This document shows positions 9,755 to 19,452 of a stretch of DNA of 64,000 nt, one piece after another. Each line of letters starts with the position of its first letter. Within the stretch, counting starts at the first letter, position 1. This DNA is from Betaproteobacteria bacterium HGW-Betaproteobacteria-14. GTDB taxonomy: Bacteria > Pseudomonadota > Gammaproteobacteria > Burkholderiales > Rhodocyclaceae. The DNA lies in contig PHCS01000004.1 in NCBI GenBank assembly GCA_002840845.1, forward strand, positions 1-64,000. Reading direction: 5' to 3'. The notes beneath the pieces are model-generated. The model saw nothing but the letters and a program-made list of their open reading frames with translations. It was not told the origin of the DNA and did not search any database. A program made the position numbers and the translations under genes.

Positions 9755-10773
9755 CCGACCGCCGTCTGCTTGCCGCACTGGGCCTCTCGCTTCTACTGCA
9801 TGCCACGGTGGTCAGCAGCCCCGGCTGGCGCCTGCCGTTTCTGAGCGAGCCGGAGCCGGGCGGCGCGCTGGAGGCGCATCTTGCGTCGAAGCCGATGCCT
9901 GCCTTGCAGCCGTCCCCAGCCGCAGAGAAGCGGCCGGAATTCCGGCCCAGTGTGCAGAAGCCGCGTGAGCTGCAGCCTGCATCGGCGCAGAGTCCGACAC
10001 CCGAGCCGCCCGTGCCGGTCGCGAGCGCAGAACCGGTGCCCGTTCCGGCGTCGCCTGCACCGACCCCGGCCGTTGCAGTTGCGCCGGTTCCGTTCGAACT
10101 GCCCTGGCCGCGTCAGGGCCGAATCCGTTTCGCCGTCATGCGCGGCGAAGGCGAACAGGGCATGCAGATCGGCCAGTCGACGCACACATGGCAGCATGAC
10201 GGGGCGACATATGCGCTGCAGTCCGTGACCGAAACCACCGGCCTGGTGGCGCTGTTCCGCAGCGTACGCATCGTGCAGTCGAGCGAGGGTGCTTTGACTG
10301 CCGAGGGCCTCGTGCCGCAGGTTTTCAAGGTTGAGCGCAACGGCAAGCCGGCGGAGCAGGCGCGATTCGACTGGAACGGCAGGAAGATCGTCCTTCAGCC
10401 GCGCAAGGGGGACGTGCGCGAAGTGCCGCTGTCCGCTGGCGCCCAGGACATCCTCTCGCAGATCTATCAGATCGGGCTGGCCGGCGCGGCGGCGCGGTTG
10501 GAATTGATGATCGCCACCGGCAAGAATTATGGCCGCTATGCCTATGAGGCGGTCGCAGACGAGATGATCGCCACGCGTTTCGGCGAGTTGCGCACCTGGC
10601 ACATGAAGACGCCGGCCCTGCCAGGCGAGCAGGCCATGGAACTGTGGCTGGCCTCCGATTATCGCAACCTGCCTGTGCGTATCCGCTTCATCGACCGCAA
10701 GGGAGAAGTGTTCGATCAGAATGCCGTCGAGCTTGAAGTCGACGGAACGGCACTGGCCGAACGGCAACAATAG
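9751..10773 (+). CDS. DUF3108 domain protein with N-terminal membrane anchor
   Basis: 340 aa. An N-terminal hydrophobic helix (about 5-25) is followed by a long Pro/Ala-rich linker (about 50-120) like those of TonB-type envelope proteins, then a beta-rich C-terminal domain of DUF3108 type (region with VTETTGLVALFRSVRIVQSS, QDILSQIYQ and DYRNLPVRIRFIDRKG). Probably periplasmic. Four-base overlap with purN. Function unknown; betaproteobacteria commonly carry it downstream of purN. Confidence 0.88.
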   Translation: MTDRRLLAALGLSLLLHATVVSSPGWRLPFLSEPEPGGALEAHLASKPMPALQPSPAAEKRPEFRPSVQKPRELQPASAQSPTPEPPVPVASAEPVPVPASPAPTPAVAVAPVPFELPWPRQGRIRFAVMRGEGEQGMQIGQSTHTWQHDGATYALQSVTETTGLVALFRSVRIVQSSEGALTAEGLVPQVFKVERNGKPAEQARFDWNGRKIVLQPRKGDVREVPLSAGAQDILSQIYQIGLAGAAARLELMIATGKNYGRYAYEAVADEMIATRFGELRTWHMKTPALPGEQAMELWLASDYRNLPVRIRFIDRKGEVFDQNAVELEVDGTALAERQQ

Positions 10774-10785
10774 AAGAAAGGCATC

Positions 10786-12045
10786 ATGCGCATCACTCCG
10801 AACCTCATCGACGCGACGACGACGGCGCTCAACGCGCTGTTCGCCTTCAAGTCCCCGGCCGATGCCGTTCTGTCCAAATACTTCCGCGACAACCGCGCGC
10901 TCGGTCAGAACGACCGTGGCTTCATCGCTGAAACCGCCTACGCCGTGCTGCGCCGCCGCCGGTTGCTGGAACATCTGCTCGGCGCCGATGTGACGCGGCG
11001 GCGGCTCGTGCTGGCGGCACTGACGCGCCTGTCCGGCGTCAGCCAGCGGCAACTGGAAGGCGTCGTCAGCGAGAAGGAATTGAAGTGGGTTGCCGACCTG
11101 AAGGGCCGGCAGGCGAGCGAGCTCACCCTGGGCGAGCAGGCGGATTTTCCCGACTGGCTGACAGACAGGCTGCTCAACCACATGACGCCGCAGGATCTGC
11201 TCGCCCTGGCACAGGGCCTCAATCAGTCCGCGCCGCTCGATCTGCGCGTGAACCCGCTCAAGGCCGAGCGCGAAGCGGTGCTGGCGCGCTTCGCAGAGGA
11301 GGGCATCGCCGCCGAGGCGGGCAAACTTTCTCCGCTGTGCATCCGCCTCAAGGCCAAGCCGGCGCTGCAGAAGCACCCGCTCTACCTGGACGGCACGATC
11401 GAAGTGCAGGACGAAGGCAGTCAGCTGCTCGGTTACCTGCTGGCGCCGAAGCGCGGCGAAATGGTGGCCGATTTCTGCGCCGGCGCCGGCGGCAAGACGC
11501 TCCTGCTGGGTGCGCTGATGCGCTCCACCGGCCGCCTCTACGCCTTCGATGTTTCCGACAAGCGCCTGGCGCGGCTGAAGGATCGCATGGCGCGCTCCGG
11601 CCTGTCCAATGTGCATCCGGTGGTGATCGCCAACGAGAACGACATCCGCATCAAGCGCCTGGCCGGCAAGATCGACCGCGTGCTGGTGGATGCGCCCTGC
11701 AGCGGGCTGGGCACGCTGCGCCGCAATCCCGACCTGAAGTGGCGGCAGACGCCGGAGGGCGTGGCTGAGCTGGCGCGCAAGCAGCACGACATCCTCAAGG
11801 GCGCCTCGCGCCTGGTGAAGAAGGGCGGGCGACTGGCATACGCCACTTGCAGCATCCTGCCCGAGGAGAACGAAGCCATTGTTGCCGCCTTCCTCGCCGA
11901 GAATGCAGACTTCAGGCAGGTGCCGGCACAGGAGATACTCGAGAAGCAGGGCATCGCACTGGCGTGCGGCGAAACGCTGCGACTGGCCCCCCATACACAC
12001 GGCACCGACGGCTTCTTTGCCGCCGTGCTCGAACGCAACCCATGA
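10786..12045 (+). CDS. RsmB/NOP-type RNA (cytosine-5) methyltransferase
   Basis: 419 aa. SAM-binding motif I is VADFCAGAGGKTLLLGALM; the two catalytic cysteines are in DAPCSGLGTLRRNPDLKW (motif IV) and YATCSILPEENE (motif VI). The N-terminus is helical but lacks a clear NusB-like domain, so it may be an RsmB-like or YebU-like paralog rather than RsmB itself. Twelve bases separate it from the DUF3108 gene and nine from the next gene, so it sits in the same operon. Confidence 0.92.
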   Translation: MRITPNLIDATTTALNALFAFKSPADAVLSKYFRDNRALGQNDRGFIAETAYAVLRRRRLLEHLLGADVTRRRLVLAALTRLSGVSQRQLEGVVSEKELKWVADLKGRQASELTLGEQADFPDWLTDRLLNHMTPQDLLALAQGLNQSAPLDLRVNPLKAEREAVLARFAEEGIAAEAGKLSPLCIRLKAKPALQKHPLYLDGTIEVQDEGSQLLGYLLAPKRGEMVADFCAGAGGKTLLLGALMRSTGRLYAFDVSDKRLARLKDRMARSGLSNVHPVVIANENDIRIKRLAGKIDRVLVDAPCSGLGTLRRNPDLKWRQTPEGVAELARKQHDILKGASRLVKKGGRLAYATCSILPEENEAIVAAFLAENADFRQVPAQEILEKQGIALACGETLRLAPHTHGTDGFFAAVLERNP

Positions 12046-12054
12046 GGCTACGAC

Positions 12055-12663
12055 ATGAGATATCCGGATTTCTTCGATGAGGCACCGAGCATCACGATGT
12101 ACGACCCGCTCGCCAAGTTTCTCGGCGCGGTGGAGGGCGGCATCATCGAGTACCGATATGTTGACGCGGTGAAAGTGGCGGGGCATTCCTGCCCGACCGT
12201 GGCCTCCGCCTGGCTGATGACGGCGCGGGCGCTGGGGGCGCTCTATCCGAAGGACATTCCCGAGCGCGGCGCCATCCGCGTCGGCTTCCGCCAGGAGAGC
12301 ACGAGCGGGGTGACGGGCGTCATCGCCAATGTTGTCGGCCTGCTCACGGGGGCGACGCAGGATGCCGGCTTCAAAGGCCTCGCCGGCCGCTTCGACCGCC
12401 GCAACCTGCTGTTCTTCAATGACGCAGTAGGCGAGGAGATTCGCTTCACGCGCAAGGACAACGGCGCTGCGGTGGAGGTCACGGCCCACCTGGAGCATGT
12501 GCCCGGCGAGCCGCGCATGCGCGAACTGATGAGCGCCTGCATCGCCGGCCATGCCTCGGACGAAATGCAGCGCGAGTTCGGCCGCCTGTGGCAGGAGCGG
12601 GTGCGCCGCCTGCTGCTCGAGCATGCCCGCGACGCGGAAGTCATCGCCGTGCACGCCGTATGA
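12055..12663 (+). CDS. FmdE-like (formylmethanofuran dehydrogenase subunit E family) protein
   Basis: 202 aa. The signature VAGHSCPTVASAWLMTARAL resembles the conserved Cys-containing helix of the FmdE domain; in true FmdE and related proteins this region binds metal. Cys45-region and His are kept, but no C-terminal zinc finger is present. There are no formylmethanofuran genes nearby, so the name marks only the fold. A role in molybdenum or formate chemistry would be guesswork. Confidence 0.75.
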   Translation: MRYPDFFDEAPSITMYDPLAKFLGAVEGGIIEYRYVDAVKVAGHSCPTVASAWLMTARALGALYPKDIPERGAIRVGFRQESTSGVTGVIANVVGLLTGATQDAGFKGLAGRFDRRNLLFFNDAVGEEIRFTRKDNGAAVEVTAHLEHVPGEPRMRELMSACIAGHASDEMQREFGRLWQERVRRLLLEHARDAEVIAVHAV

Positions 12664-12709
12664 CGGAGGCTGACTTTCGCAGTTTTTCTTTTCTCTGGAG
12701 GACACGACA

Positions 12710-13288
12710 TTGAGTCGTCCCGGCGCCGCGCTGGCGGTGCTCCTCCTCCTGCTCTGCCTGCCCGCCGCGGCATTCGATCCGCAGCCCGGCGCGCCGCATG
12801 CCGCGCAGGGCACGGTGGAGGTGCTGTTCAGCCCGCACGACGATGCGGAAGCAGCCATGCTTCGCGTCCTGCGCGGGGCGCGGCACAGCGTCCATGTGCA
12901 GGCTTTCCTGTTCACCAGCCGCACGCTGGCCGCCGCACTGATCGAAGCCAGAGCACGCGGCGTGCAGGTGGAGGTGCTGGCCGACCGCGAACAGACGATG
13001 CGCGGCGAGAACAGCCAGATACCGCTGCTCGTCGAGGCAGGCATCCCCGTTGCATTGGAAGTGCGCTATGCTGCGGCGCATAACAAGATCATGCTGGTCG
13101 ACGCGGCACAGGCTGGAGGCGCGGTGATTACCGGATCCTACAATTTCACCTACTCTGCACGGATGCGCAATGCAGAGAACGTGGTGATCCTGCGCGGCAA
13201 TCAGCCGGTGTTGCGCGCCTATCTCGACAACTGGAATCGTCATCGCGCCGAGGCGCAGCCTTACGCAGAGGCGCAATCGGCCAACTAA
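12710..13288 (+). CDS. Secreted single-HKD phospholipase D-like nuclease
   Basis: 192 aa from a TTG start chosen because a GGAGG ribosome-binding site lies eight bases upstream and the frame begins directly with a signal peptide (about residues 1-22, cleavage near PAAAF). One HxK(x)nD motif is present (AAHNKIMLVDAA with the following GSYNFTYSA), the arrangement of the dimeric Nuc/NucT endonucleases. Probably a periplasmic or secreted DNase; nutrient scavenging or DNA uptake are possible roles. It ends one base before mscS-like gene's start. Confidence 0.88.
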   Translation: MSRPGAALAVLLLLLCLPAAAFDPQPGAPHAAQGTVEVLFSPHDDAEAAMLRVLRGARHSVHVQAFLFTSRTLAAALIEARARGVQVEVLADREQTMRGENSQIPLLVEAGIPVALEVRYAAAHNKIMLVDAAQAGGAVITGSYNFTYSARMRNAENVVILRGNQPVLRAYLDNWNRHRAEAQPYAEAQSAN

Positions 13289-13289
13289 C

Positions 13290-14579
13290 ATGAAACAGAA
13301 CGAAATCGGCCACTTGCTCAATGCGCTCTGGGGCGACCTGCAGCAGCCCGAAGTGCTCTGGCAGGTCGCCACGCTGGCCGTTTGCCTGGGATTGGCCTGG
13401 CTGGCAGCGCGCGCATTGCGGCGCGATTCGAGCGCGTCGGAGAACGCGTGGCGCGTCGGCCAGCGTGGGCTGAACCGCCTGCTGTTTCCCCTGGTTGCGC
13501 TCGGCCTGGTGTTGCTGGCCAGGGTCGTGCTCAGGCAGTGGCACCACGTGAACCTGCTCAGCGTGGCGGTGCCGCTGCTGATTTCCTTCGCGGTCATTCG
13601 CGCCGTGATGTTCACGCTGCGCCAGGCTTTTGCGCCTTCCGGCTGGCTGGCCACGTTCGAGCGCATGCTCACGCTGGTGGTGTGGAGCGTCGTAGCCCTG
13701 CATATTCTCGGGCTGTTGCCAGAGTTGATCGACATGCTGGAATCGGTCGGATTCGCCGTGGGCAAGCAGAGGCTCTCGCTCTGGCTGCTGCTGCAGGGCA
13801 TGGCTACCGTCCTGGTCACGCTGCTGCTGGCCTTGTGGATCGGCAGCTTGATGGAAGCAAGCCTGCTGAAGGCGGAAACGATCGACGGCAATCTCCGCCT
13901 GGTGTTCGCCCGCCTGTCGAAGGCGCTTCTGATCGTGCTGGCGGTGCTGATCAGCCTGCCGCTGGTGGGCATCGACCTGACGGCGCTGTCGGTGTTCGGC
14001 GGCGCGCTGGGCGTGGGCATCGGCTTCGGCCTGCAGAAGATCGCCGCCAGTTACGTTTCCGGCTTCATCATTCTGCTCGACCGCTCGATCCGCATCGGCA
14101 ATGTCATCACGGTCGACCAGCACAAGGGCGAGGTGACGCGGATCACCACGCGCTATACCGTGCTGCGCTCGCTGACGGGGATCGAGGCCATCATTCCCAA
14201 CGAAACGCTGATCGGCTCGGTGGTGCAGAACGAGACCTACACCAATACGCGGGTCCGCCTCGGCGTGCCGGTACAGGTGAGCTACAAGACGGATCTCGAT
14301 GCGGCTATGCGCATCATGATCGAGGCGGGGCGGGCGCATCCCAGGGTGCTGCCCGATCCGCCGCCCAAGGCGTATCTCATCGGATTCGCCGATTCCGGCG
14401 TCGATCTGGAACTGGGCTTCTGGATCGGCGATCCCCAGGAGGGCACACTGAACGTGAAATCCGACGTCAATCTTGCCGTCTGGCATGCCTTCCGCAAGGC
14501 GGGTGTCGAGATTCCCTATCCCCAGCGGGAAGTGCGCCTGCTCAACCCGCCGACGGCCGCAACGGGGAAGGATGTTTAG
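13290..14579 (+). CDS. MscS-family mechanosensitive channel
   Basis: 429 aa with about five to six membrane helices. The pore helix is seen as FGGALGVGIGFGLQKIAASYVSGFIIL, with the alternating Gly/Ala packing of MscS TM3, followed by the beta domain (GNVITVDQHKGEVTRITTRYTVLRSLTGIEAIIPNE). Opens under membrane tension to release solutes during osmotic downshift. The N-terminal region has additional helices compared with E. coli MscS, as in the larger YbdG/MscK-like subgroup. Start is an ATG one base after the previous stop. Confidence 0.93.
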   Translation: MKQNEIGHLLNALWGDLQQPEVLWQVATLAVCLGLAWLAARALRRDSSASENAWRVGQRGLNRLLFPLVALGLVLLARVVLRQWHHVNLLSVAVPLLISFAVIRAVMFTLRQAFAPSGWLATFERMLTLVVWSVVALHILGLLPELIDMLESVGFAVGKQRLSLWLLLQGMATVLVTLLLALWIGSLMEASLLKAETIDGNLRLVFARLSKALLIVLAVLISLPLVGIDLTALSVFGGALGVGIGFGLQKIAASYVSGFIILLDRSIRIGNVITVDQHKGEVTRITTRYTVLRSLTGIEAIIPNETLIGSVVQNETYTNTRVRLGVPVQVSYKTDLDAAMRIMIEAGRAHPRVLPDPPPKAYLIGFADSGVDLELGFWIGDPQEGTLNVKSDVNLAVWHAFRKAGVEIPYPQREVRLLNPPTAATGKDV

Positions 14580-14587
14580 GATTCAAG

Positions 14588-14593
14588 TATAAT
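14588..14593 (+). promoter_or_regulatory. -10 hexamer upstream of the desaturase gene
   Basis: A perfect TATAAT stands 27 bases before the desaturase ATG, just beyond the mscS-like stop. No convincing -35 hexamer is visible, so this is a partial promoter call. Confidence 0.4.
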
Positions 14594-14620
14594 GGGGCTT
14601 CATTCCCTTTGGCCCTGAAC

Positions 14621-15802
14621 ATGTTTCCTTCCGGCGTTTTCGATCTCCCATGGTGGGGCTACCTGCTGGCAGTTCTGGTGATGACGCATGTCACCATCGC
14701 CGCGGTCACCATCTACCTGCATCGCCACCAGGCGCATCGCGCCCTGGATCTCGGGCCGTTGCCCAGCCATTTCTTCCGCTTCTGGCTGTGGCTGACCACC
14801 GGCATGGTGACCAAGGAGTGGGCCGCCATCCACCGCAAGCATCACGCCAAATGCGAGACCGTTGATGACCCGCACAGCCCGCAGGTGCTCGGGTTGAACC
14901 GCGTGTTGTGGGGTGGCGTGTTCCTTTACGTGAAGGAATCGCGCCTTGCCGAGACCATGGAACGCTATGGCCACGGCACGCCGGACGACTGGCTGGAGCG
15001 GCATATCTACACGCCGGGGCAGAAGCTCGGCATCGTACTGATGCTGGCCATCGACCTCGCCCTGTTCGGCCTCGTGCCGGGCGCGCTGATCTGGGGCGTG
15101 CAGATGATCTGGATTCCGTTCTGGGCCGCCGGCGTGATCAACGGCGTCGGCCATTTCTGGGGCTATCGCAATTTCGCCTGCTCGGACGCCAGCACCAACA
15201 TCGTTCCCTGGGGCATCCTCATCGGCGGCGAGGAGTTGCACAACAACCACCACGCCTATGCCACCTCGGCGCGGCTGTCGAACAAGTGGTACGAGTTCGA
15301 CATCGGCTGGCTCTACATCCGCCTGCTGGAAATGCTCGGCCAGGCCAGGGTGAAGAAGGTCGCGCCAACACTGCGCCTGACGCGCGCGCGCCAGGCAGTG
15401 GATCTGGACACTCTGCAGGCCATCATCACGCACCGCTATGATGTCATGGCCAAGTACATGAAGTCGCTGCGGCAGATCTACCGCGAGGAAGCCGGGAAGT
15501 TGAAGGCATCGCTGGATGCCAATACGCTCAAGGCGCTTGAGGCGATCAAGCGCCGCCTGGGAGACGATGTCGAGACCCTTTCTCCCCAGGATCGTCGGCA
15601 ACTGGATGCCGTGCTGGCAAAAAGCAGCCGCCTGTTGCTGGTCGTCGAGATGCGGCGCGAACTGGCCGCGCTGTGGCAGCGTTCCACCGCCACGCAAGAG
15701 GAACTGATTGCCCGCCTGCAGGACTGGTGCCGACGCGCCGAGGCCAGCGGCATCCGCCAATTGGAGGAGTTTTCCCTGCGCCTGCGCAGCTACGCCCTGT
15801 AA
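14621..15802 (+). CDS. Acyl-lipid/acyl-CoA fatty acid desaturase
   Basis: 393 aa. The three histidine boxes of membrane di-iron desaturases are HRHQAHRA, HRKHHAK and ELHNNHHAY, set between four hydrophobic stretches. It introduces a cis double bond (delta-9 type by similarity to DesC/OLE1-like bacterial enzymes) into acyl chains in the inner membrane. The last 130 residues form a charged, coiled-coil-like extension (KVAPTLRL onward) beyond the usual catalytic core. Oxygen and an electron donor are needed; none is encoded adjacent. A terminator follows directly. Confidence 0.93.
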   Translation: MFPSGVFDLPWWGYLLAVLVMTHVTIAAVTIYLHRHQAHRALDLGPLPSHFFRFWLWLTTGMVTKEWAAIHRKHHAKCETVDDPHSPQVLGLNRVLWGGVFLYVKESRLAETMERYGHGTPDDWLERHIYTPGQKLGIVLMLAIDLALFGLVPGALIWGVQMIWIPFWAAGVINGVGHFWGYRNFACSDASTNIVPWGILIGGEELHNNHHAYATSARLSNKWYEFDIGWLYIRLLEMLGQARVKKVAPTLRLTRARQAVDLDTLQAIITHRYDVMAKYMKSLRQIYREEAGKLKASLDANTLKALEAIKRRLGDDVETLSPQDRRQLDAVLAKSSRLLLVVEMRRELAALWQRSTATQEELIARLQDWCRRAEASGIRQLEEFSLRLRSYAL

Positions 15803-15817
15803 GCAGGGCAGGCAGCC

Positions 15818-15847
15818 AAAAAAAACCCGCCAGTCGGCGGGTTTTTT
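15818..15847. terminator. Bidirectional rho-independent terminator
   Basis: Stem CCCGCC/GGCGGG with an AGTC loop, flanked by eight A residues on one side and six T residues on the other, so it can end transcription of the desaturase (+) and of rpmG (-). Confidence 0.93.
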
Positions 15848-15862
15848 ATTGGCTGAGCCGGA

Positions 15863-16021
15863 TCACTTCAGCTTTGTTTCCTTGTACAGGACATGCTTGC
15901 GCGCCTTCGGATCGAATTTCTTGATTTCCATCTTCTCGGGCTTGGTGCGCTTGTTCTTGGTCGTCGTGTAGAAGTGGCCCGTGCCGGCCGTGCTTTCCAG
16001 TTTGATTTTCTCGCGGGGCAT
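15863..16021 (-). CDS. rpmG: 50S ribosomal protein L33
   Basis: 52 aa beginning [15 protein letters not shown] and ending YKETKLK. Sequence and length match the short beta- and gammaproteobacterial L33; no zinc-binding CxxC pairs, so it is the C-minus form. It lies 11 bases after rpmB and shares its promoter. Confidence 0.98.
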   Translation of the reverse strand: MPREKIKLESTAGTGHFYTTTKNKRTKPEKMEIKKFDPKARKHVLYKETKLK

Positions 16022-16032
16022 GGCGGTTCTCC

Positions 16033-16266
16033 TTAAAGGGTGCCCTTGGCGCGCAACTCGGCCAGGACAACTTCAATGCCCTTCTTGTCGATGGTGCGCA
16101 GGCCGGCGTTGGAAACGCGCAGGCTCACCCAGCGGTTTTCGGTTTCAACCCAGAAGCGGCGGTTCTGCAGGTTCGGCAGAAAGCGGCGCTTGGTCTTGTT
16201 GTTGGCGTGGGAAACATGGTTTCCCACCATCGGGGCCTTACCCGTTACTTGGCAAACGCGAGCCAT
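16033..16266 (-). CDS. rpmB: 50S ribosomal protein L28
   Basis: 77 aa with the usual start [21 protein letters not shown] and the conserved [11 protein letters not shown] segment. Binds 23S rRNA at the exit-tunnel region. A good ribosome-binding site (GGAG) precedes it. First gene of the rpmB-rpmG operon. Confidence 0.98.
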   Translation of the reverse strand: MARVCQVTGKAPMVGNHVSHANNKTKRRFLPNLQNRRFWVETENRWVSLRVSNAGLRTIDKKGIEVVLAELRAKGTL

Positions 16267-16304
16267 GTGGTGTGCTCCAGAATTCGAACTACGAAAAGCC
16301 GCAC

Positions 16305-16334
16305 ATTATACGCCTGCAATAGTTGTCAAATCAA
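16305..16334 (-). promoter_or_regulatory. rpmBG promoter
   Basis: On the minus strand TTGATT (16329-16334), an 18-base gap and a perfect TATAAT (16305-16310) precede rpmB by 39 bases. An alternative TTGACA at 16325-16330 is too close (14 bases). The -35 region overlaps the 3' end of radC. Confidence 0.65.
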
Positions 16335-17003
16335 GCCTTTTTCCGCAAAGGAGAGGGGCTCCGCCTGACCGGCGACGATGAAGTGGTCGAGCAGCTTGAC
16401 CTCGACCAGCGCCAGCGCCTGCTTGAGGGCCTGGGTGAGGGCTTCGTCGGCCCGGCTGGGCTCGGCGACCCCTGAGGGGTGGTTGTGTGCAAGCAGGACC
16501 CCCGCCGCATTATGCGAGAGCGCCAGCTTGACCACCTCGCGCGGGTGCACGCTGGTTTGCGTCAGCGTGCCGCGAAACAGTTCCACTGCGGTGATCAGCC
16601 GGTTCTGCGCATCCAGCAGCAGCACCATGAAGACCTCATGCGGCAGGCTGGAGAGGGTCAGGCGGAGGTAGTCGCGCACGGCGCGGGGCGACGAGAGGGC
16701 GTCCCCAGCCTTAAGCTCCTCGCGCAAGGCCCGCCGCGCCAGTTCCAGCACCGCCTGAAGCTGGGCGTATTTGGCGACGCCCATGCCCTGGATGCCTGAA
16801 AATTCCGATGCGGATGCGGCGAACAACCGCCTCAAGCTGCCGAAATGGCCGATCAGGGTGCGCGCAAGATCGACGGCGCTGGCGCCCTTGACGCCGACAC
16901 GCAGGAAGATGGCGAGGAGTTCGGCATCGGAGAGATTGGATGCACCCTGAGAAAGAAGCCGTTCGCGCGGTCGCTCATTCTCCGGCCAGTGCTTGATCGC
17001 CAT
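16326..17003 (-). CDS. radC: RadC-family JAB domain protein
   Basis: 225 aa from the ATG giving [17 protein letters not shown]; a much longer open frame upstream lies antisense to coaBC and is not coding. The N-terminal helix-hairpin-helix part ([29 protein letters not shown]) is followed by a JAMM/MPN+ metal site, HNHPSG then SRAD, typical of Zn-dependent proteases or deubiquitinase-like folds. Despite the name, a DNA repair role is not established. Confidence 0.95.
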   Translation of the reverse strand: MAIKHWPENERPRERLLSQGASNLSDAELLAIFLRVGVKGASAVDLARTLIGHFGSLRRLFAASASEFSGIQGMGVAKYAQLQAVLELARRALREELKAGDALSSPRAVRDYLRLTLSSLPHEVFMVLLLDAQNRLITAVELFRGTLTQTSVHPREVVKLALSHNAAGVLLAHNHPSGVAEPSRADEALTQALKQALALVEVKLLDHFIVAGQAEPLSFAEKGLI

Positions 17004-17060
17004 CGCTAATCCAATCCAGTAGAATCGACCTCTCCGAAGCATGGATTCTATCGCATCGTC

Positions 17061-18260
17061 ATGGCTGAACTGAACGGAAAACGGCTGGTGCTGGGCATTA
17101 CCGGAGGCATCGCGGCCTACAAGGCGGCAGAACTTGCGCGGCTGTTCGTCAAGGACGGTGCAGACGTGCATGCGGTGCTGACGCGATCCGGTGCGCAATT
17201 CGTCACGCCGGCGACCTTCCAGGCGCTTACAGGCAAGCCGGCCTGGAGCGACCTGTGGGATGCGCGCATGCCGGACAACATGGCCCACATCGATCTTTCG
17301 CGCGGTGCCGACGCCATCGTCATTGCACCGGCTTCGGCGGACTTCCTTGCCAAGCTGGCGCACGGATTGGCCGATGACTTGCTCTCCACACTGTGTCTTG
17401 CGCGGGACTGCCCCTTGATCGTGGCCCCGGCCATGAACCGCCAGATGTGGGATAACCCCGCCACGCGCCGAAACATAAGTCAGCTCCTGCAGGACGGCGT
17501 GATCGTCCTCGGTCCGGCCAGCGGTGATCAGGCTTGCGGCGAAACCGGCATGGGACGCATGCTGGAAGCAATGGAACTTCATGATGCGGTGACAGGCTAC
17601 TTCCAGCCCAAGGTATTGGCTGGGCGCCGCGTCCTGCTTACTGCAGGGCCGACCTTCGAGGCACTCGACCCCGTACGCGGCCTGACCAATCTCAGTTCAG
17701 GCAAGATGGGCTTCGCACTGGCGCGCGCCGTACGCGATGCCGGCGCCGAAGCGACGCTGGTATGCGGCCCCGTGGTGCAGCCAACGCCACCTGGTGTGGC
17801 ACGCGTCGATGTGCTGAGCGCGGGAGAGATGCGCGATGCGGTGCTGCGCCATGTCCGGGAGACGGACATATTCATCGCCGTGGCCGCGGTGGCCGATTAT
17901 CGCCCGGAGCAGACCGCAGCCCAGAAGATCAAGAAGGCCGCACAGCCGTTGATTCTGACCCTGCAGCCGAATCCGGATATCCTCGCCGAAATTGCCGCCC
18001 TGCCGAATCCGCCGTTCTGCGTCGGCTTTGCCGCGGAGAGCGAGAATCTCGACGAATATGCCCAAGGCAAGCGCACGAGCAAGAAACTGCCGCTGGTGGT
18101 GGGCAACCTGATGCGTCATGGCTTGGGCGGCGATGACAATACGATCGTCATGTTCGACAATGAGGGCCGCCATCCCCTCGGCCCGGCACCGAAGATCGAG
18201 ATTGCCCGCGGCATCGTCGCCCACATCGGGAGGATGCTCACCGGCAACGGGAGGGAGTAG
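17061..18260 (+). CDS. coaBC: Bifunctional phosphopantothenoylcysteine decarboxylase / phosphopantothenate-cysteine ligase
   Basis: 399 aa. The N-terminal CoaC domain (about 1-190) is a flavoprotein with [15 protein letters not shown], the [20 protein letters not shown] segment, and PAMNRQMW plus the active-site Cys region [10 protein letters not shown]. The C-terminal CoaB domain (about 195-399) contains [26 protein letters not shown] and the [11 protein letters not shown] segment. It performs two steps of coenzyme A synthesis. It runs divergently from radC and is followed six bases later by dut, as in many proteobacteria. Confidence 0.97.
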   Translation: MAELNGKRLVLGITGGIAAYKAAELARLFVKDGADVHAVLTRSGAQFVTPATFQALTGKPAWSDLWDARMPDNMAHIDLSRGADAIVIAPASADFLAKLAHGLADDLLSTLCLARDCPLIVAPAMNRQMWDNPATRRNISQLLQDGVIVLGPASGDQACGETGMGRMLEAMELHDAVTGYFQPKVLAGRRVLLTAGPTFEALDPVRGLTNLSSGKMGFALARAVRDAGAEATLVCGPVVQPTPPGVARVDVLSAGEMRDAVLRHVRETDIFIAVAAVADYRPEQTAAQKIKKAAQPLILTLQPNPDILAEIAALPNPPFCVGFAAESENLDEYAQGKRTSKKLPLVVGNLMRHGLGGDDNTIVMFDNEGRHPLGPAPKIEIARGIVAHIGRMLTGNGRE

Positions 18261-18266
18261 CGCTTC

Positions 18267-18716
18267 ATGCATCGCATCGACGTGCGGATCCTCGATCCGC
18301 GACTGAAAGACAGCCCGCCTCATTACGCCACACAGGGATCAGCCGGACTCGACCTGCGCGCCTGCGTCGAGACGCCTGTCAGGCTGCATCCGGGCGACAC
18401 GCAATTGATTCCAACGGGCATCGCCATCCATCTGGCCGATCCGGGGCTGGCGGCGCTGATCCTGCCGCGCTCGGGACTCGGCCACAAGCACGGCATCGTG
18501 CTGGGCAATCTGACTGGCCTGATCGACTCGGATTACCAGGGCGAAATTTTCGTATCAACCTGGAATCGCGGCCGGGAGACCTTCACCATCAACCCGATGG
18601 ATCGTCTGGCGCAGATGATCGTCGTGCCCGTATTGCAGGTGGCTTTCAATATCGTCGATACATTCGAGGAATCAAGTCGCGGCGCGGGCGGGTTCGGCAG
18701 CACGGGGAAGCATTGA
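18267..18716 (+). CDS. dut: Deoxyuridine 5'-triphosphate nucleotidohydrolase (dUTPase)
   Basis: 149 aa with the five trimeric dUTPase motifs, including [19 protein letters not shown], the catalytic [10 protein letters not shown], and the C-terminal [10 protein letters not shown] arm that closes over the substrate. Hydrolyses dUTP to dUMP, limiting uracil in DNA. Operon with coaBC. Confidence 0.98.
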   Translation: MHRIDVRILDPRLKDSPPHYATQGSAGLDLRACVETPVRLHPGDTQLIPTGIAIHLADPGLAALILPRSGLGHKHGIVLGNLTGLIDSDYQGEIFVSTWNRGRETFTINPMDRLAQMIVVPVLQVAFNIVDTFEESSRGAGGFGSTGKH

Positions 18717-18811
18717 CACAGGCGCCCTTATGCCGGGCTAACGGAGTTCTATCGACGGTGTTGTCGTGCTCTGATAGGATTTTGAGATCTAAATTAATTC
18801 CGGAGACCGTC

Positions 18812-19444
18812 GTGAACAAGCTTGTTTTTGCCACCTTGGCCGCTGCTGTCGGACTGATAGCCGCCCCATCGCCTGCCTTGGCCCAGAAAGCTGCACCCGC
18901 TCAGCAGGATCCGCTAATGAAGCGCGCCCAGGAAATCGTCAACGGTCGCTGCTCGCTTTGCCATGGGGCCGAGGGCGAAAGCGCGAGCCCGATCTTCCCG
19001 CGCCTGTCAGGCCAGCATCCCGAGTACATCGCCAAGCAGTTGGCCGATTTCAAGAGCGGTCGCCGCAAGGGCACCATGAACGATCAGGCCGCCGAATTGA
19101 CCGATGACGAAATGAAGGCGCTTGGCGCCTTCTTTGGCGGGAAAAAGCCGAAAGCCTATAGTGTGGGCGACCAGGACTTGGCTGCCGTCGGCCGTTACAT
19201 CTACCACAAGGGAAATTCCTATTCGGGCGTGGCCGCCTGCAGCAGTTGTCATGGCCCGACCGGGGACGGCACGGCACGGCTGCCGCGCATTGCCGGCCAG
19301 CACGCGGCTTACCTTGAAGGGCAATTGAAGGATTTCAACAAGCGCGAGCGCACCAACGACAATGCCGTCATGCACGCTATCGCGTCCAAGCTCACCGAAC
19401 TGGAGATGCGCGCGGTGTCCGTCTATATCAGCGGAAAGTTGTAG
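18812..19444 (+). CDS. Diheme cytochrome c4
   Basis: 210 aa from a GTG start; a GGAG motif lies nearby and this start gives a clean signal peptide (about residues 1-23, ending PALAQ). Two c-type heme sites, CSLCH and CSSCH, sit in two similar halves, each with the IFPRLSGQHPEYIAKQL / LPRIAGQHAAYLEGQL repeat typical of cytochrome c4. Carries electrons in the periplasm to terminal oxidases or nitrogen-oxide reductases. Alone on the plus strand; it converges on the PhnD-like gene. Confidence 0.95.
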   Translation: MNKLVFATLAAAVGLIAAPSPALAQKAAPAQQDPLMKRAQEIVNGRCSLCHGAEGESASPIFPRLSGQHPEYIAKQLADFKSGRRKGTMNDQAAELTDDEMKALGAFFGGKKPKAYSVGDQDLAAVGRYIYHKGNSYSGVAACSSCHGPTGDGTARLPRIAGQHAAYLEGQLKDFNKRERTNDNAVMHAIASKLTELEMRAVSVYISGKL

Positions 19445-19452
19445 CGCGCGCC

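Noticed and set aside
9793-13044. A minus-strand open frame of more than 1000 codons across the DUF3108, RsmB-like and FmdE-like genes
   Set aside because: It is antisense to four well-supported genes, is very rich in Arg, His, Gln and Ala, and has no family motif. High third-position GC keeps stops rare on the opposite strand.
17004-17582. N-terminal extension of radC
   Set aside because: It would add 193 residues antisense to coaBC; RadC family length fits the ATG at 17003.
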